Shown here piece by piece: positions 1 to 9,004 of a stretch of DNA of 64,000 nt; position 1 is the stretch's first letter; every line of letters begins with the position of its first letter. Origin of the DNA: Cytophagales bacterium WSM2-2 (GTDB lineage: Bacteria > Bacteroidota > Bacteroidia > Cytophagales > Cyclobacteriaceae); assembly GCA_015472025.1 (NCBI GenBank), contig BNHL01000001.1, positions 2,019,501-2,083,500 of the forward strand, given 5' to 3'. The position numbers and the translations under genes are program-made. The notes below the pieces were generated by a model. The model did no database searches. It saw nothing but the letters and a program-made list of their open reading frames with translations, and was not told the DNA's origin.

Positions 1-1070
1 TTATTTATTTTGAAAAGAATATTCCAAAATCACCCAGCGCATTTGCAGCCTTCAAGAAAATGAGTTGGACTTACCAGAAGGCAGCATCCATTCCATTATT
101 CATTTGCATTGATCAGGAAGGCGGCAAAGTCAATCGTCTCAAAGAGAAATACGGTTTCGCCCGATCGATTACAGCAGAGGCCATTGGGAAATCGAAGTCA
201 CTGGACTCGGTTCGCTTCTATGCTGAATCAACAGCTGCAACACTGGCTGGCCTTGGCATTAATGTAAATTTTGCTCCTTGCGTTGACCTGGCAGTAAACC
301 CAACGAACCCAGTCATCGTAAAAAACGGGCGCTCGTTTTCTGCTGTGGAGGACAGTGTGACTTTGTTTGCCAAAGAAGTGGTGAAACAGCATCGCAAGTT
401 TGGTGTTGTTACAGCGCTCAAACATTTTCCAGGCCATGGCAGTTCGAAAGACGACACACACCTTGGTCTTGCTGACGTTACAAACACGTGGACAGCCCGC
501 GAACTGAAACCTTACAAAGACATGATCGATTCCGGCTATGTGGATGGGATCATGAGTAGCCACATTGTAAATAAGAACTTGGATCGCAAAGCACTTCCAG
601 GCACGCTTTCCAAACCAATATTGGACAGTATGCTACGAAAATCAATGCACTACCAAGGCGTTGTTTTTTCCGATGATATGCAAATGAAAGCAATTGCCAG
701 TAACTATGGATTTGAGGAGGCGATCAAACTGTCAATCAATGCGGGCGTTGATATTTTATGCTTCTCAAACAATATTGGTGGAGTAGAGGAACGTACTGTG
801 AAGAAAGTTTATAGTGTCATCAAAGGATTTGTTGCGTCCGGAGAAATTCCAAAATCAAGAATTGACGAGTCGTACAGAAGAATTATGAAATTGAAAAAAT
901 CGATCCAAGGCACTGAGACAAGAAAACTGAAAGAGACTAATCAACTATATAGTCAGATTGTGATTCAACTTGCTGATGAACTAAAGAAAACGAAAGAAGA
1001 GCTTGCGCAGGCAAATCAGGACAAGAAGAAACCCACAAAGAAGGAGAGAAGGAAAAAGACGAAATCTTAA
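1..1070 (+). CDS. Glycoside hydrolase family 3 protein (NagZ-like), 5' truncated by window edge
   Basis: Family 3 glycosidases of this type remove terminal beta-linked sugars, often beta-N-acetylglucosamine. The frame holds DQEGGKVNRL near the N-terminus, KHFPGHGSSKDDTH (the catalytic His loop of NagZ-type enzymes) and VVFSDDMQMKAI with the likely nucleophile Asp. The reading frame stays open through base 3, and the translated part before the first ATG at 60 (FEKNIPKSPSAF...) matches the strand before the DQEGG motif in this family. So the gene begins upstream and the ATG at 60 is internal. The last ~60 residues are an added Lys/Glu-rich coiled-coil tail that the usual catalytic domain lacks. 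The true substrate and localisation cannot be read, since the signal region is missing. A small membrane protein gene follows 3 bp after the stop. Confidence 0.9.
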   Translation, partial: IYFEKNIPKSPSAFAAFKKMSWTYQKAASIPLFICIDQEGGKVNRLKEKYGFARSITAEAIGKSKSLDSVRFYAESTAATLAGLGINVNFAPCVDLAVNPTNPVIVKNGRSFSAVEDSVTLFAKEVVKQHRKFGVVTALKHFPGHGSSKDDTHLGLADVTNTWTARELKPYKDMIDSGYVDGIMSSHIVNKNLDRKALPGTLSKPILDSMLRKSMHYQGVVFSDDMQMKAIASNYGFEEAIKLSINAGVDILCFSNNIGGVEERTVKKVYSVIKGFVASGEIPKSRIDESYRRIMKLKKSIQGTETRKLKETNQLYSQIVIQLADELKKTKEELAQANQDKKKPTKKERRKKTKS

Positions 1071-1073
1071 ATC

Positions 1074-1301
1074 ATGGATGGGCAGTCGGAGGACAAAGAC
1101 CGAAAATTAAAGAGAGAACTGCTAAAGGCCGAGAAGCAAGCAGTAATTGCCGGGCTTATTGCAAGCTCCATGTTCGTAGGAATGCTGTTTGCTATTGTTC
1201 AAAATGTTACACTCAAAAAGCAGTTGAGTAAAACACAGTCTCGAATGGATTCTTTGCAAATGGAATTGAATAAATCCAATGGATCAAAATTGAACCCTTA
1301 A
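1074..1301 (+). CDS. Small membrane/coiled-coil protein
   Basis: 75 residues of no recognised family. A charged N-terminus (KLKRELLKAEKQ) is followed by one membrane segment at about residues 24-42 (VIAGLIASSMFVGMLFAIV) and a short coiled-coil tail. It starts 3 bp after the GH3 stop and is the first of three consecutive genes with the same plan: charged start, single membrane helix, coiled coil. Tight spacing suggests co-transcription with the GH3 gene and with the amidohydrolase downstream. Function unknown; the shared plan suggests small membrane proteins that may associate with each other. Confidence 0.65.
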   Translation: MDGQSEDKDRKLKRELLKAEKQAVIAGLIASSMFVGMLFAIVQNVTLKKQLSKTQSRMDSLQMELNKSNGSKLNP

Positions 1302-1312
1302 AATCAATCGAT

Positions 1313-1615
1313 ATGGAAACGAATAATCAGGAATTGATCGAACAATTGCAGAAAAGCAATTTTCGATGGAAAGTGACAACCGGATTGTTAGTGCTAGTTA
1401 CACTAGTCGCCCTGGTGTACGGTCAGATACAGAATGGAATTGTGCGTGAAAAGACGGCCATTACAGTGGCCCAGTCACTGGAAGTAGCGAAGCAAAAAGA
1501 GTTGGCACAGAAAGCTGCTGGGGAGGCGATGAAGCAAAAGATGTTGGCGGAAGCGGCTGCGCTAGAGGCAGATCGTCAACATAAATTGGCAGAAGAACGA
1601 CTGAAGAGGAAATAA
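1313..1615 (+). CDS. Small membrane/coiled-coil protein, paralogue of the next gene
   Basis: 100 residues. The membrane segment lies at about residues 20-38 (VTTGLLVLVTLVALVYGQI). A long Ala/Lys/Glu-rich helix follows (AQSLEVAKQKELAQKAAGEA...), with 7-residue spacing of non-polar residues typical of a coiled coil. Around the membrane segment it aligns with the next gene: RWKVTTG...YGQIQNGIVREK here against RLKIALT...YAFVQQGIAKEM there. The two are therefore probably paralogues. A helix of this kind just after a membrane anchor also occurs in linker regions of large Bacteroidota signalling proteins, but no partner domain is present here. Function unknown. Confidence 0.65.
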   Translation: METNNQELIEQLQKSNFRWKVTTGLLVLVTLVALVYGQIQNGIVREKTAITVAQSLEVAKQKELAQKAAGEAMKQKMLAEAAALEADRQHKLAEERLKRK

Positions 1616-1627
1616 TTCTCCTATCGC

Positions 1628-1894
1628 ATGATAATGCAACCGTCTTCTGAATTCTATAAGGACAGAACAATTTCGGAACTCAAAAAGAGTAACCGAAGAC
1701 TTAAGATTGCTTTGACAGTGATGATCTTTATTGTCTCGATCATGTGGATATATGCATTTGTTCAGCAAGGCATTGCTAAAGAGATGGAAAGTATTGCAAA
1801 TCTTAAAGCTATGGAGGCACAAAAAAATGCCGAGCAGGCAAATCATCAAAGAGAAATGCTTAAAGATTGCTTGAAAAGCAATGCAAAAAAATGA
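1628..1894 (+). CDS. Small membrane/coiled-coil protein, paralogue of the preceding gene
   Basis: 88 residues. One membrane helix at about residues 24-42 (LKIALTVMIFIVSIMWIYAF) is followed by an Ala/Glu/Lys-rich coiled coil. It resembles the preceding protein in and after the membrane segment. Its TGA stop overlaps the ATG of the N-formylglutamate amidohydrolase gene (ATGA), so the two are very probably translationally coupled. No known domain; function unknown. Confidence 0.65.
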   Translation: MIMQPSSEFYKDRTISELKKSNRRLKIALTVMIFIVSIMWIYAFVQQGIAKEMESIANLKAMEAQKNAEQANHQREMLKDCLKSNAKK

Positions 1895-2688
1895 ACTACA
1901 CTATCCAACTGGCCTCAGCAACAGAAGTTCCAATCTTAGTCAGCGTACCACATTGCGGAACTGAATTTCCCGATGAACTCCGCGATCAATACAATTCGAA
2001 TTTAACAGCGGCACCTGATGATACGGATTGGTTCGTTCATCAGTTGTATGATTTTGCACCCGCCATGGGAATGACTTTAGTCGCAGCTAAGTACAGTCGA
2101 TGGGTAATTGATCTCAATCGAGATCCGCAAAGCAAACCTTTGTACACAGACGGACGAATCATCACCGCACTTTGTCCAACCACTACTTTTTTGGGTGAAC
2201 CCCTGTATCGTGACAAGCGATCAGAAATAAGTCAGGAGGAAGTAAACCGGCGATTGGAGAAATATTACAAGCCCTATCATCAGCAATTGCAAGAAAATCT
2301 CACTCGGTTGAAAAAGAAATTTGGAAAAGTTTTATTGTGGGATTGCCATTCCATTCGCCAGGTGGTGCCAACAATACAAAAAGAAAAATTTCCGGACCTG
2401 ATCCTGGGTGATGCAGATGGTACTTCAGCTTCGCCGGGACTCATCGAAACGACACTGAGCTCACTCGATCACGGTGACTATGTCGTTAATCACAATCATC
2501 CCTTCAAAGGAGGTTTTATAACGAGGCATTTTGGAAAACCTTCGGATCATGTTCATGCACTTCAACTGGAGATGACGAAAGTGAACTACATGGATAGTTC
2601 CGAAATGAAATACGATAAAATCCGAGCAGATAGAATGAGGACCTTGCTTCAAAAAAATTTTTCAAAACTGATAGAACAGCTTGGCTAA
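1891..2688 (+). CDS. N-formylglutamate amidohydrolase family protein
   Basis: This family (HutG type) hydrolyses N-formyl-L-glutamate to formate and glutamate, the last step of one histidine degradation route; some members act on other N-formyl amino acids. Family motifs are visible in order: VSVPHCGTEFP (metal-binding His), DTDWFVHQLYDFA, SRWVIDLNRDP, LLWDCHSI, DLILGDADGTSASPG, HNHPFKGGFITRHFG and LQLEMTK. At 265 residues the length is normal. The ATG at 1891 is preferred over an in-frame TTG at 1867 because it overlaps the previous stop as ATGA. No other hut genes are nearby, so a histidine-degradation role is not supported by context. Confidence 0.88.
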   Translation: MNYTIQLASATEVPILVSVPHCGTEFPDELRDQYNSNLTAAPDDTDWFVHQLYDFAPAMGMTLVAAKYSRWVIDLNRDPQSKPLYTDGRIITALCPTTTFLGEPLYRDKRSEISQEEVNRRLEKYYKPYHQQLQENLTRLKKKFGKVLLWDCHSIRQVVPTIQKEKFPDLILGDADGTSASPGLIETTLSSLDHGDYVVNHNHPFKGGFITRHFGKPSDHVHALQLEMTKVNYMDSSEMKYDKIRADRMRTLLQKNFSKLIEQLG

Positions 2689-3239
2689 CGCTGCTTTACT
2701 TTATCCAGCTTCGTTCCGGTAAAGTACCCTTCCTTGATCAATGTCATCAACTGTGCTGGAGTAGGATTGATCTGATAAAAAATATCATCCTTTCTTTTGA
2801 ATTCAGTGATCTTAAGTTTCTTCGAGATTTTACTCAGGATATCCTTCTTTTTGCCTTCATCCTTTTGTACATCGATCGATAAAAACTCGACCGACCCGTT
2901 CGGATGCTGACGAATCAGGCGCAATATCCATTGATCGTTGACTTTGAAGTTTACGAAATAATAGTTCTGATAAAATTTCACTACAAGAGTATCGCTGAGG
3001 GTACCTCGTCCAAGCCAGTCTTTGTCTTTTTTGTCTTTCATGTGGTATCCCCATGACTCGATGATAAGCGTATCCGAAAAATCGCCTGTCGTTTGATCAT
3101 AGGTCTGGAAAGAGCCTCGTAGGGCGGAAGGCACTTCCTTCAAAGACGATATCCCTGCCGGTTGTGCTACAGGGTAAGTGACCTCTTTACACGAAATTAA
3201 AAGCAAGGCCCAGGCAAAGGAGAGTAAGAAATACCGCAT
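2685..3239 (-). CDS. Putative lipoprotein
   Basis: 184 residues. The N-terminus MRYFLLSFAWALLLISCKEV is a lipoprotein signal with the lipidated Cys in LLISC. I chose the ATG at 3239 because the longer frame begins at a TTG and would put 11 extra residues before the signal. The mature part is Lys-rich with alternating hydrophobic residues (FYQNYYFVNFKVNDQWILRL), which suggests a beta-rich domain. No family recognised. Convergent with the amidohydrolase gene, overlapping it by 4 bp. Confidence 0.75.
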   Translation of the reverse strand: MRYFLLSFAWALLLISCKEVTYPVAQPAGISSLKEVPSALRGSFQTYDQTTGDFSDTLIIESWGYHMKDKKDKDWLGRGTLSDTLVVKFYQNYYFVNFKVNDQWILRLIRQHPNGSVEFLSIDVQKDEGKKKDILSKISKKLKITEFKRKDDIFYQINPTPAQLMTLIKEGYFTGTKLDKVKQR

Positions 3240-3337
3240 AATTTTTTTTACCGAAACGAGAGAATGGCTCAAATGTTGCTGATCCGTTTTTTCTTTTCAA
3301 CAAGTTAAAGGTATTTTTGAAACCAATTTTTCAAACG

Positions 3338-3829
3338 ATGATTTACAGCTTCCTGCTCGTATTGTGTTCCTGGATTCACCCAATCCACATTTCCGTGACC
3401 GAGATCACGTACAACGAAAAATCAAAATCCTTGCAAATGGTTTCCCGGATTTTTGTGGACGAACTTGAGTTGGGGGTGCGGGCGCAACGAAAAGATCCTG
3501 ACCTGGATTTGCTTGAACCCAAGAATGGCCTTGCCACCAAACAACTGGTCCAAAACTACCTTGAGGCACACATCAAAATTAAAATTGATGGCAAACCCGC
3601 GAAAGTGAATTTCCTTGGTTTTGAGAAAGAAGACATCTCCATTGTTTCTTATCTCGAGATAGAGAATATTAAAAAACTGAAGACCCTCGAGGTGCTCAAT
3701 GATCTTATCACAGAAATTCATGATGACCAGTCCAACCTGGTGCACATCACTTACAAAAGCCCGGTAAGAAGCGTTCGCCTCACCCGCGACAATACCTCCG
3801 AGATATTCGATTACAACGTAAAAAAATAG
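3338..3829 (+). CDS. DUF6702 family exported protein
   Basis: 163 residues. A signal peptide (MIYSFLLVLCSW) leads into HPIHISVTEITYNEKSKSLQM, the hallmark start of a Bacteroidota family now called DUF6702, followed by IFVDELELGVR. Members are small exported proteins often found near peptidases; their biochemical role is unknown. The ATG at 3338 is used rather than the TTG at 3317. tpiA follows 42 bp downstream, and the same transcript may serve both. Confidence 0.8.
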   Translation: MIYSFLLVLCSWIHPIHISVTEITYNEKSKSLQMVSRIFVDELELGVRAQRKDPDLDLLEPKNGLATKQLVQNYLEAHIKIKIDGKPAKVNFLGFEKEDISIVSYLEIENIKKLKTLEVLNDLITEIHDDQSNLVHITYKSPVRSVRLTRDNTSEIFDYNVKK

Positions 3830-3871
3830 CTCACTCCTTTTTAGCAATTAATAATCAACAACTAAATAATC

Positions 3872-4633
3872 ATGCGTCAAAAAATAGTAGCAGGTAACTG
3901 GAAGATGAATAAGACTTTGGAAGAAGCAAAAAGTCTCACTTCCGAAGTGATGGGCATGACAATCGATGAAGTAAAGGGCAATGTGAAGGTGGTTTTATGT
4001 GTTCCCTCCCCATATCTCGTTCCGCTGAAAAGTCAATTAGGAAACTCATCTGTAAAAATCGGTGCACAAAACGCAAGCGAGCATGATTGGGGCGCTTATA
4101 CCGGTGAAGTGTCTGCCCTGATGTTGAAGTCAATGGAGATACCTTATGTTATTCTGGGGCATAGTGAACGCAGACAGTACTTTGGAGAAGACGGAAAACT
4201 TTTGGCTAAGAAAGTTGATAAAGCTTTGGCGGCAAACCTCACTCCAATTTTTTGTTGCGGTGAGCCTCTCGAAATTCGCGAAAAAGGAACACATGAAAAG
4301 TTGGTAAAACAGCAGGTAGAAGAAGCTCTTTTTCATTTGAGTGCGGAAGCATTACAAAAGGTCGTCATTGCCTACGAACCGGTGTGGGCGATCGGCACGG
4401 GTAAAACAGCAAGCGCGCAACAAGCACAGGAAATGCATGCAGTCATTCGTCAGCACCTGGCTTCGAAATATGGTGCAGCCGTGGCAGCAGAAATCTCCAT
4501 CCTGTATGGAGGAAGTGTAAAAGCAGACAATGCTCAGGAACTGTTCTCTTGCCCCGATGTAGATGGCGGACTGGTGGGCGGAGCTTCACTCAAGTCCCGA
4601 GAGTTCGTGGATATTGTGAAAGCAATGAAATGA
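3872..4633 (+). CDS. tpiA: Triosephosphate isomerase
   Basis: Interconverts dihydroxyacetone phosphate and glyceraldehyde 3-phosphate in glycolysis and gluconeogenesis, in the cytoplasm. Diagnostic motifs are all present: AGNWKMNKT (catalytic Lys), ILGHSERR (catalytic His), AYEPVWAIGTGKTAS (catalytic Glu and mobile loop 6) and LYGGSVK (phosphate binding). The length of 253 residues is standard. The start ATG is clear from the conserved MRQKIVAGNWKMN. A strong hairpin terminator follows the stop and separates it from the convergent proS. Confidence 0.98.
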   Translation: MRQKIVAGNWKMNKTLEEAKSLTSEVMGMTIDEVKGNVKVVLCVPSPYLVPLKSQLGNSSVKIGAQNASEHDWGAYTGEVSALMLKSMEIPYVILGHSERRQYFGEDGKLLAKKVDKALAANLTPIFCCGEPLEIREKGTHEKLVKQQVEEALFHLSAEALQKVVIAYEPVWAIGTGKTASAQQAQEMHAVIRQHLASKYGAAVAAEISILYGGSVKADNAQELFSCPDVDGGLVGGASLKSREFVDIVKAMK

Positions 4634-4652
4634 TTTCAAGTCTTTAAAAATG

Positions 4653-4680
4653 AAAAGGCGTCTCAAGGACGCCTTTTTCT
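4653..4680. terminator. Bidirectional rho-independent terminator between tpiA and proS
   Basis: A perfect 10-bp stem (AAAAGGCGTC paired with GACGCCTTTT) with loop TCAAG, flanked by A and T runs on the two sides. It lies between two convergent genes and can serve both strands. Confidence 0.85.
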
Positions 4681-4700
4681 ATTTTACAATTTTTGAATTC

Positions 4701-6176
4701 TTAGTAAGCCCTGGCAAACAATACTCTTCTGTTTGAAGGCTTGCCTGAGTAAATGCACTTTCCACTTTCTTCTGGAGAATCCAGTGGAATGCAACGGATA
4801 GTGGCCTTGGTTTCTTCTTTGATAGCTGCCTCTGATTCTTTCGTGCCATCCCAATGCGCCAGAATGAATCCCGGAGTTTCATCCAATGCTTTTTTAAATT
4901 CAGCATAAGAATCCACTTTCCGTGTATTATCTGTTCGGAACTTCAATGCCTTGTTGTAGATATTTAGCTGGATAGCATCAAGGAGTTTTGGAATTTCACC
5001 TACCACGTCTTCCATTTTCATCAATTGCTTCTCCTTGGTGTCTCTCCGAGCAACTTCTACAGTTCCGTTTTCAAGGTCACGTGGACCAATGGCAATCCGC
5101 ACAGGTACACCACGCATCTCATACTCGGCAAACTTGAATCCCGGTTTGTGTGTATCGCGGTTGTCGAACTTTACGGAGAAGCCAGCTTTTCGCAAAGCAG
5201 AAGTAATGCCTTCCACCTTGGCGGAAATTTTGTTCAACTCTTCTTCATTCTTAAAGATCGGAACAATCACCACGTGGATTGGTGCCAGCTTTGGCGGTAG
5301 AACAAGTCCATCATCGTCTGAGTGCGTCATAATAAGCGCACCCATCAACCGAGTGCTTGCTCCCCACGAAGTTCCCCACACCAACTCGAGTTTTCCTTCT
5401 TTGTTAGTGAATTGCACATCAAAAGCTTTGGCAAAATTTTGCCCGAGGAAGTGTGATGTTCCCGCCTGCAGCGCTTTTCCATCCTGCATCAAAGCTTCTA
5501 TGCAGTAAGTGTCGACTGCGCCCGGAAATCTTTCACCTTCTGATTTTTTTCCTTTGATCACTGGCATCGCCATGAAGTTCTCTGCAAAGTCAGCGTAGAT
5601 GTCAAGCATCTGCTCCGTTTCCTTGACCGCTTCAACAGCAGTAGCATGTGCGGTGTGTCCTTCTTGCCATAAAAATTCAGTCGTCCGTAAGAACAAGCGT
5701 GTGCGCATTTCCCAGCGAACAACATTGCACCACTGATTGATGAGTATCGGAAGATCACGATAGGATTGTATCCACTTTTTGTAGCTATTCCAGATTACAG
5801 TCTCCGAAGTTGGACGAACGATAAGTTCTTCCTCCAGCTTTGCCTCCGGATCAACGATTACGCCACCCCCATTTGGGTCATTTTTCAGACGATAATGAGT
5901 CACAATGGCACACTCCTTGGCAAAACCCTCCACATGGCTGGCTTCTCTGGCCAGAAATGACTTTGGAACGAACAAAGGGAAATAAGCATTGGTATGACCT
6001 GTGTCCTTGAACATTTTGTCGAGGGCTTGTTGCATTTTTTCCCAAATGCTGTACCCGTACGGCTTAATTACCATACACCCCCGAACATCCGAATTTTCAG
6101 CCAAATCAGCCTTCTTTACCAGATCAATGTACCATTGCGAATAGTCTTCCGACCTGCTTGTGATCTCTTTTCCCAT
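4701..6176 (-). CDS. proS: Prolyl-tRNA synthetase, short eukaryote/archaeal-like type
   Basis: Charges tRNA-Pro with proline. At 491 residues it is the short class without the inserted editing domain of typical bacterial ProS. Class II motifs are seen: [17 protein letters not shown] with [13 protein letters not shown] (motif 1 region), [46 protein letters not shown] (motif 2, shown in part: [15 protein letters not shown]) and [20 protein letters not shown] (motif 3). The anticodon-binding domain ([10 protein letters not shown]...) and the extra C-terminal domain ending in FARAY complete the type. Misacylation by other amino acids would need a separate editing factor; none is visible here. Convergent with tpiA. 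Confidence 0.97.
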   Translation of the reverse strand: MGKEITSRSEDYSQWYIDLVKKADLAENSDVRGCMVIKPYGYSIWEKMQQALDKMFKDTGHTNAYFPLFVPKSFLAREASHVEGFAKECAIVTHYRLKNDPNGGGVIVDPEAKLEEELIVRPTSETVIWNSYKKWIQSYRDLPILINQWCNVVRWEMRTRLFLRTTEFLWQEGHTAHATAVEAVKETEQMLDIYADFAENFMAMPVIKGKKSEGERFPGAVDTYCIEALMQDGKALQAGTSHFLGQNFAKAFDVQFTNKEGKLELVWGTSWGASTRLMGALIMTHSDDDGLVLPPKLAPIHVVIVPIFKNEEELNKISAKVEGITSALRKAGFSVKFDNRDTHKPGFKFAEYEMRGVPVRIAIGPRDLENGTVEVARRDTKEKQLMKMEDVVGEIPKLLDAIQLNIYNKALKFRTDNTRKVDSYAEFKKALDETPGFILAHWDGTKESEAAIKEETKATIRCIPLDSPEESGKCIYSGKPSNRRVLFARAY

Positions 6177-6310
6177 CTTTTTTGTTCTACAAATGAATTG
6201 GACAACAAATATATTCAGTGTGGCATTCTCTTTGTGAATATGTGTTTAATAAAATGCCCGAATTCATTAGATTTACGTTATTAACTATGAGGAGCAATCC
6301 CTTGAAGACT

Positions 6311-7372
6311 ATGAAAACAAAATCAATCTTATTGTCCCTTGCAGCTTTGGCTACCGGGGTGTGCGCTTTCGCGCAAGAGAATGATGATATGTATTTCTCA
6401 TCAAAAGATCGTGCGAAGATTAACCTGAAGAGTCGTGAAGAAGTGGTGTTAGCTTCAGCAAGATCAAACGGAACGGCTCAGAACATCAACCCTTCTGACA
6501 GCTATTCAGCTAGAAACGAAAATCCGGACTATGTAGCAGGAGCTAAAGTAGGATCGAATGTTGCGAGCACTCAGTCGTATTTCAATCCCAACTATCAGCC
6601 GAATGTAAATCAGAGTTTGTACGGAAATAATTGCAACTGCAATAACAGCTATGCTTACAACGGTGGAAGGTACGGCAGTCCTTACGGTTATGGCTACAGC
6701 CCTTATTCAAGCATGGGGATGGGCTATGGTTATAGTCCCTTTGGTTACGGAAGTTCCTTCGGCATGGGCTATGGCCTAGGCTACTATGGCATGGGTTACG
6801 GCATGTCCAGCATGTACAGTCCATTTGGTTACGGTTTCGGCTACAGTCCATATAGCTACGGCTACAATCCTTTTGGCTATGGTTATGGCGGTTACGGAAT
6901 GGGCGGCTATCCGACAGTGGTAGTAGTAGGCAACACCTCAAATCCTGCTGATCTTGGCCCGGTTTACGGAAGACATCCGGTACGCACTTCATCAGCATCA
7001 AACACCGGCTATTATACAGCTAATGGTTCTACTGCACGCGGAGGTTCTGGATTCACAGGTCGCACAAACTCTGGATCAAGAATGGCTTCAAACCAATCCT
7101 CGTATTACAACAGTGCATGGAAACAAAGCGCTACGAATAACCGTGGTAGTTCATGGAACACAGGATCAGGTTCACGCAGCTCTTTCTGGGGCAACAATGG
7201 TTCGACCAACACAAACTGGGGTAACTCAAATAATACACGCCAGGCCACCTGGAGTCAACCTTCAAACAACTGGGGTAATGGAGGTATGCGTACTTCTGGC
7301 TTCTCCGGCGGTTCAGTTGGTGGCGGTGGAGGAGGCGGACATGTAGGCGGTGGAGGCCATGGAAGACGATAA
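6311..7372 (+). CDS. Secreted Gly/Tyr/Ser-rich low-complexity protein
   Basis: 353 residues counted from the ATG at 6311, which gives a clean signal peptide (MKTKSILLSLAALATGVCAFAQ); the frame extends upstream only through weaker starts. After an N-terminal acidic/Asn-rich stretch, residues ~115-205 are built from short Gly-Tyr units (YGYGYSPYSSMGMGYGYSPF and variants), then a Val cluster (YPTVVVVGN), an Asn/Ser/Trp-rich region and a terminal poly-Gly with GHGRR. No catalytic domain. The composition resembles adhesive, matrix or prion-like envelope proteins, which is only inference. An exported outer-membrane protein gene follows 45 bp later. Confidence 0.8.
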   Translation: MKTKSILLSLAALATGVCAFAQENDDMYFSSKDRAKINLKSREEVVLASARSNGTAQNINPSDSYSARNENPDYVAGAKVGSNVASTQSYFNPNYQPNVNQSLYGNNCNCNNSYAYNGGRYGSPYGYGYSPYSSMGMGYGYSPFGYGSSFGMGYGLGYYGMGYGMSSMYSPFGYGFGYSPYSYGYNPFGYGYGGYGMGGYPTVVVVGNTSNPADLGPVYGRHPVRTSSASNTGYYTANGSTARGGSGFTGRTNSGSRMASNQSSYYNSAWKQSATNNRGSSWNTGSGSRSSFWGNNGSTNTNWGNSNNTRQATWSQPSNNWGNGGMRTSGFSGGSVGGGGGGGHVGGGGHGRR

Positions 7373-7417
7373 ACCCGTTTCTCTGATTCGTCTTTCTATC
7401 TGACTAAATACAGTTTT

Positions 7418-9004
7418 ATGAAAAAGAATTTCGGCCTGGTGCTGGGTTGTATTGCTATGTTTTTTTCACTCGGCACGCGCGCGCAATCTTACTTTGACGA
7501 AGCATTAATTTTTAGCAGAATCAATCCCGGTGGAAGTGCCCGGATTCAGGCGATGGGCGGGGCGCAGGTGGCATTGGGAGGTGATTATAGTACTGCTTTT
7601 ACAAACCCTGCCGGGTTGGGATTTTACAATCGTTCTGAAGGGACCCTTTCAATAGGAACAAACTTCAACAATATCTCATCCACACTGGGCAGCTATTTGA
7701 ATGGCACCACCACCAACTTATCCAATGGGCCAGTAAGTGACTCCAAATCCAATTTCAATATTCCCGGATTTAGCATTGTGCTACACAGTGACAAGTCGAA
7801 CGGAAAAATGATTAGTGGGAACTTTGCCATTTCTCTCACCCGAACAAATAATTTTAATCAGAACATCAGCTACTCGGGAACTAACCCATACAATTCCCTG
7901 ATCGATTATTTTATTGCGCAAAGCAACGGCAACAAACCATTTGATAATGGCTACTATCCATCGCAATTTCAGTCAAACGGTGCTTCCTACTATAGCTTGT
8001 CCAGGCTGGCTTTCAATAATTTTCTGATTGGACCCGCGAACGAGGTCACAAAAAATGCTGATTCATCACAGTATCACACTTATGTAGATCAGATTCCGCT
8101 TCAGCAAGAACAGGCGAAAATAACCGGGGCGCAGAACCAGGTGAATTTTGCTTATGGCTTAAACTACAATGATCTCTTTTATCTGGGATTCGCTGTGGGA
8201 CTTCCGAGTTTTAACTATCATTCTACAAGAACATACCAGGAGCAATTTCCTGGCGGTCCGCTTTATGGATTTACTTTGTCAGAAGATTATACAATTAAAG
8301 GGTCTGGAATTAATGCTACAATCGGGGCGATTGTCAGACCGAAAGACTTCATTCAATTTGGTATATCAATAGCTACGCCTACGTACTTCTATTCCATCGC
8401 TGACAGTTACTCCGCAACATTGTCTTCGGGATGGAATAATTACAAGTACGTTGATGTGACTTACACGAGCAATACCAGAACGCTCGATGGCGGCTATACT
8501 GATTCTTTCGGTGATCCGTTGCTGGCCAATTATACGCTGGCTACGCCATGGAGGATCAGAGCGGGGGCTACGGTTTTCATTGCCAAGGCCGGGCTGATCA
8601 CTGCTGACGTGGAGAGCGTTAACTATAGTAAATCCTCACTGACCTCGCAAACCGATGGCCTTGATTTTGCGCAGGACAACGCAGACATAAAAACATTTTA
8701 TGGCAAAGCCATGAACATCAGATTGGGTGGCGAATATCGCTTGCTAAAGAAATACAGGATTAGAGCCGGGTACAGCCTGATGCCGGATCCCTATGCTTTC
8801 AAACAATACAATATCGATAATGCGATTACCGGAATTTCAGGAGGACTGGGATATCGAACCGATAAATTTTTTGTTGACCTCGGAGTAATCCAGTCTCAAT
8901 GGAATGCGCCCTATGTTGTTTATCACTACACTCCACAGACACCGGTAGCCAATCTGCAGACTTCAAATTTATCGGTGATGGTGACCGTTGGGTTCAATAT
9001 GTAA
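7418..9004 (+). CDS. OmpP1/FadL/TodX-like outer-membrane beta-barrel protein
   Basis: 528 residues with a signal peptide (MKKNFGLVLGCIAMFFSLGTRAQ). The mature start (EALIFSRINPGGSARIQAMG, then GGDYSTAFTNPAGLGF) is the typical N-terminal signature of the Bacteroidota FadL-like outer-membrane family, thought to let hydrophobic compounds pass. The body alternates polar and aromatic residues as in a barrel, and the protein ends in NLSVMVTVGFNM with an outer-membrane-type C-terminal strand. The substrate is unknown. The last 11 bp overlap the convergent aroK gene. Confidence 0.88.
   Translation: MKKNFGLVLGCIAMFFSLGTRAQSYFDEALIFSRINPGGSARIQAMGGAQVALGGDYSTAFTNPAGLGFYNRSEGTLSIGTNFNNISSTLGSYLNGTTTNLSNGPVSDSKSNFNIPGFSIVLHSDKSNGKMISGNFAISLTRTNNFNQNISYSGTNPYNSLIDYFIAQSNGNKPFDNGYYPSQFQSNGASYYSLSRLAFNNFLIGPANEVTKNADSSQYHTYVDQIPLQQEQAKITGAQNQVNFAYGLNYNDLFYLGFAVGLPSFNYHSTRTYQEQFPGGPLYGFTLSEDYTIKGSGINATIGAIVRPKDFIQFGISIATPTYFYSIADSYSATLSSGWNNYKYVDVTYTSNTRTLDGGYTDSFGDPLLANYTLATPWRIRAGATVFIAKAGLITADVESVNYSKSSLTSQTDGLDFAQDNADIKTFYGKAMNIRLGGEYRLLKKYRIRAGYSLMPDPYAFKQYNIDNAITGISGGLGYRTDKFFVDLGVIQSQWNAPYVVYHYTPQTPVANLQTSNLSVMVTVGFNM

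Noticed and set aside
1867..1893. TTG start eight codons ahead for the amidohydrolase
   Set aside because: The ATG at 1891 overlaps the previous stop as ATGA and fits the family start.
5025..5508. Plus-strand frames inside proS
   Set aside because: Antisense shadows of a gene with full family motifs.
6582..7346. Overlapping frames inside the Gly/Tyr-rich gene (6582-7001 minus, 6954-7346 plus)
   Set aside because: Low-complexity DNA stays open in several frames; only the frame with a signal peptide is credible.
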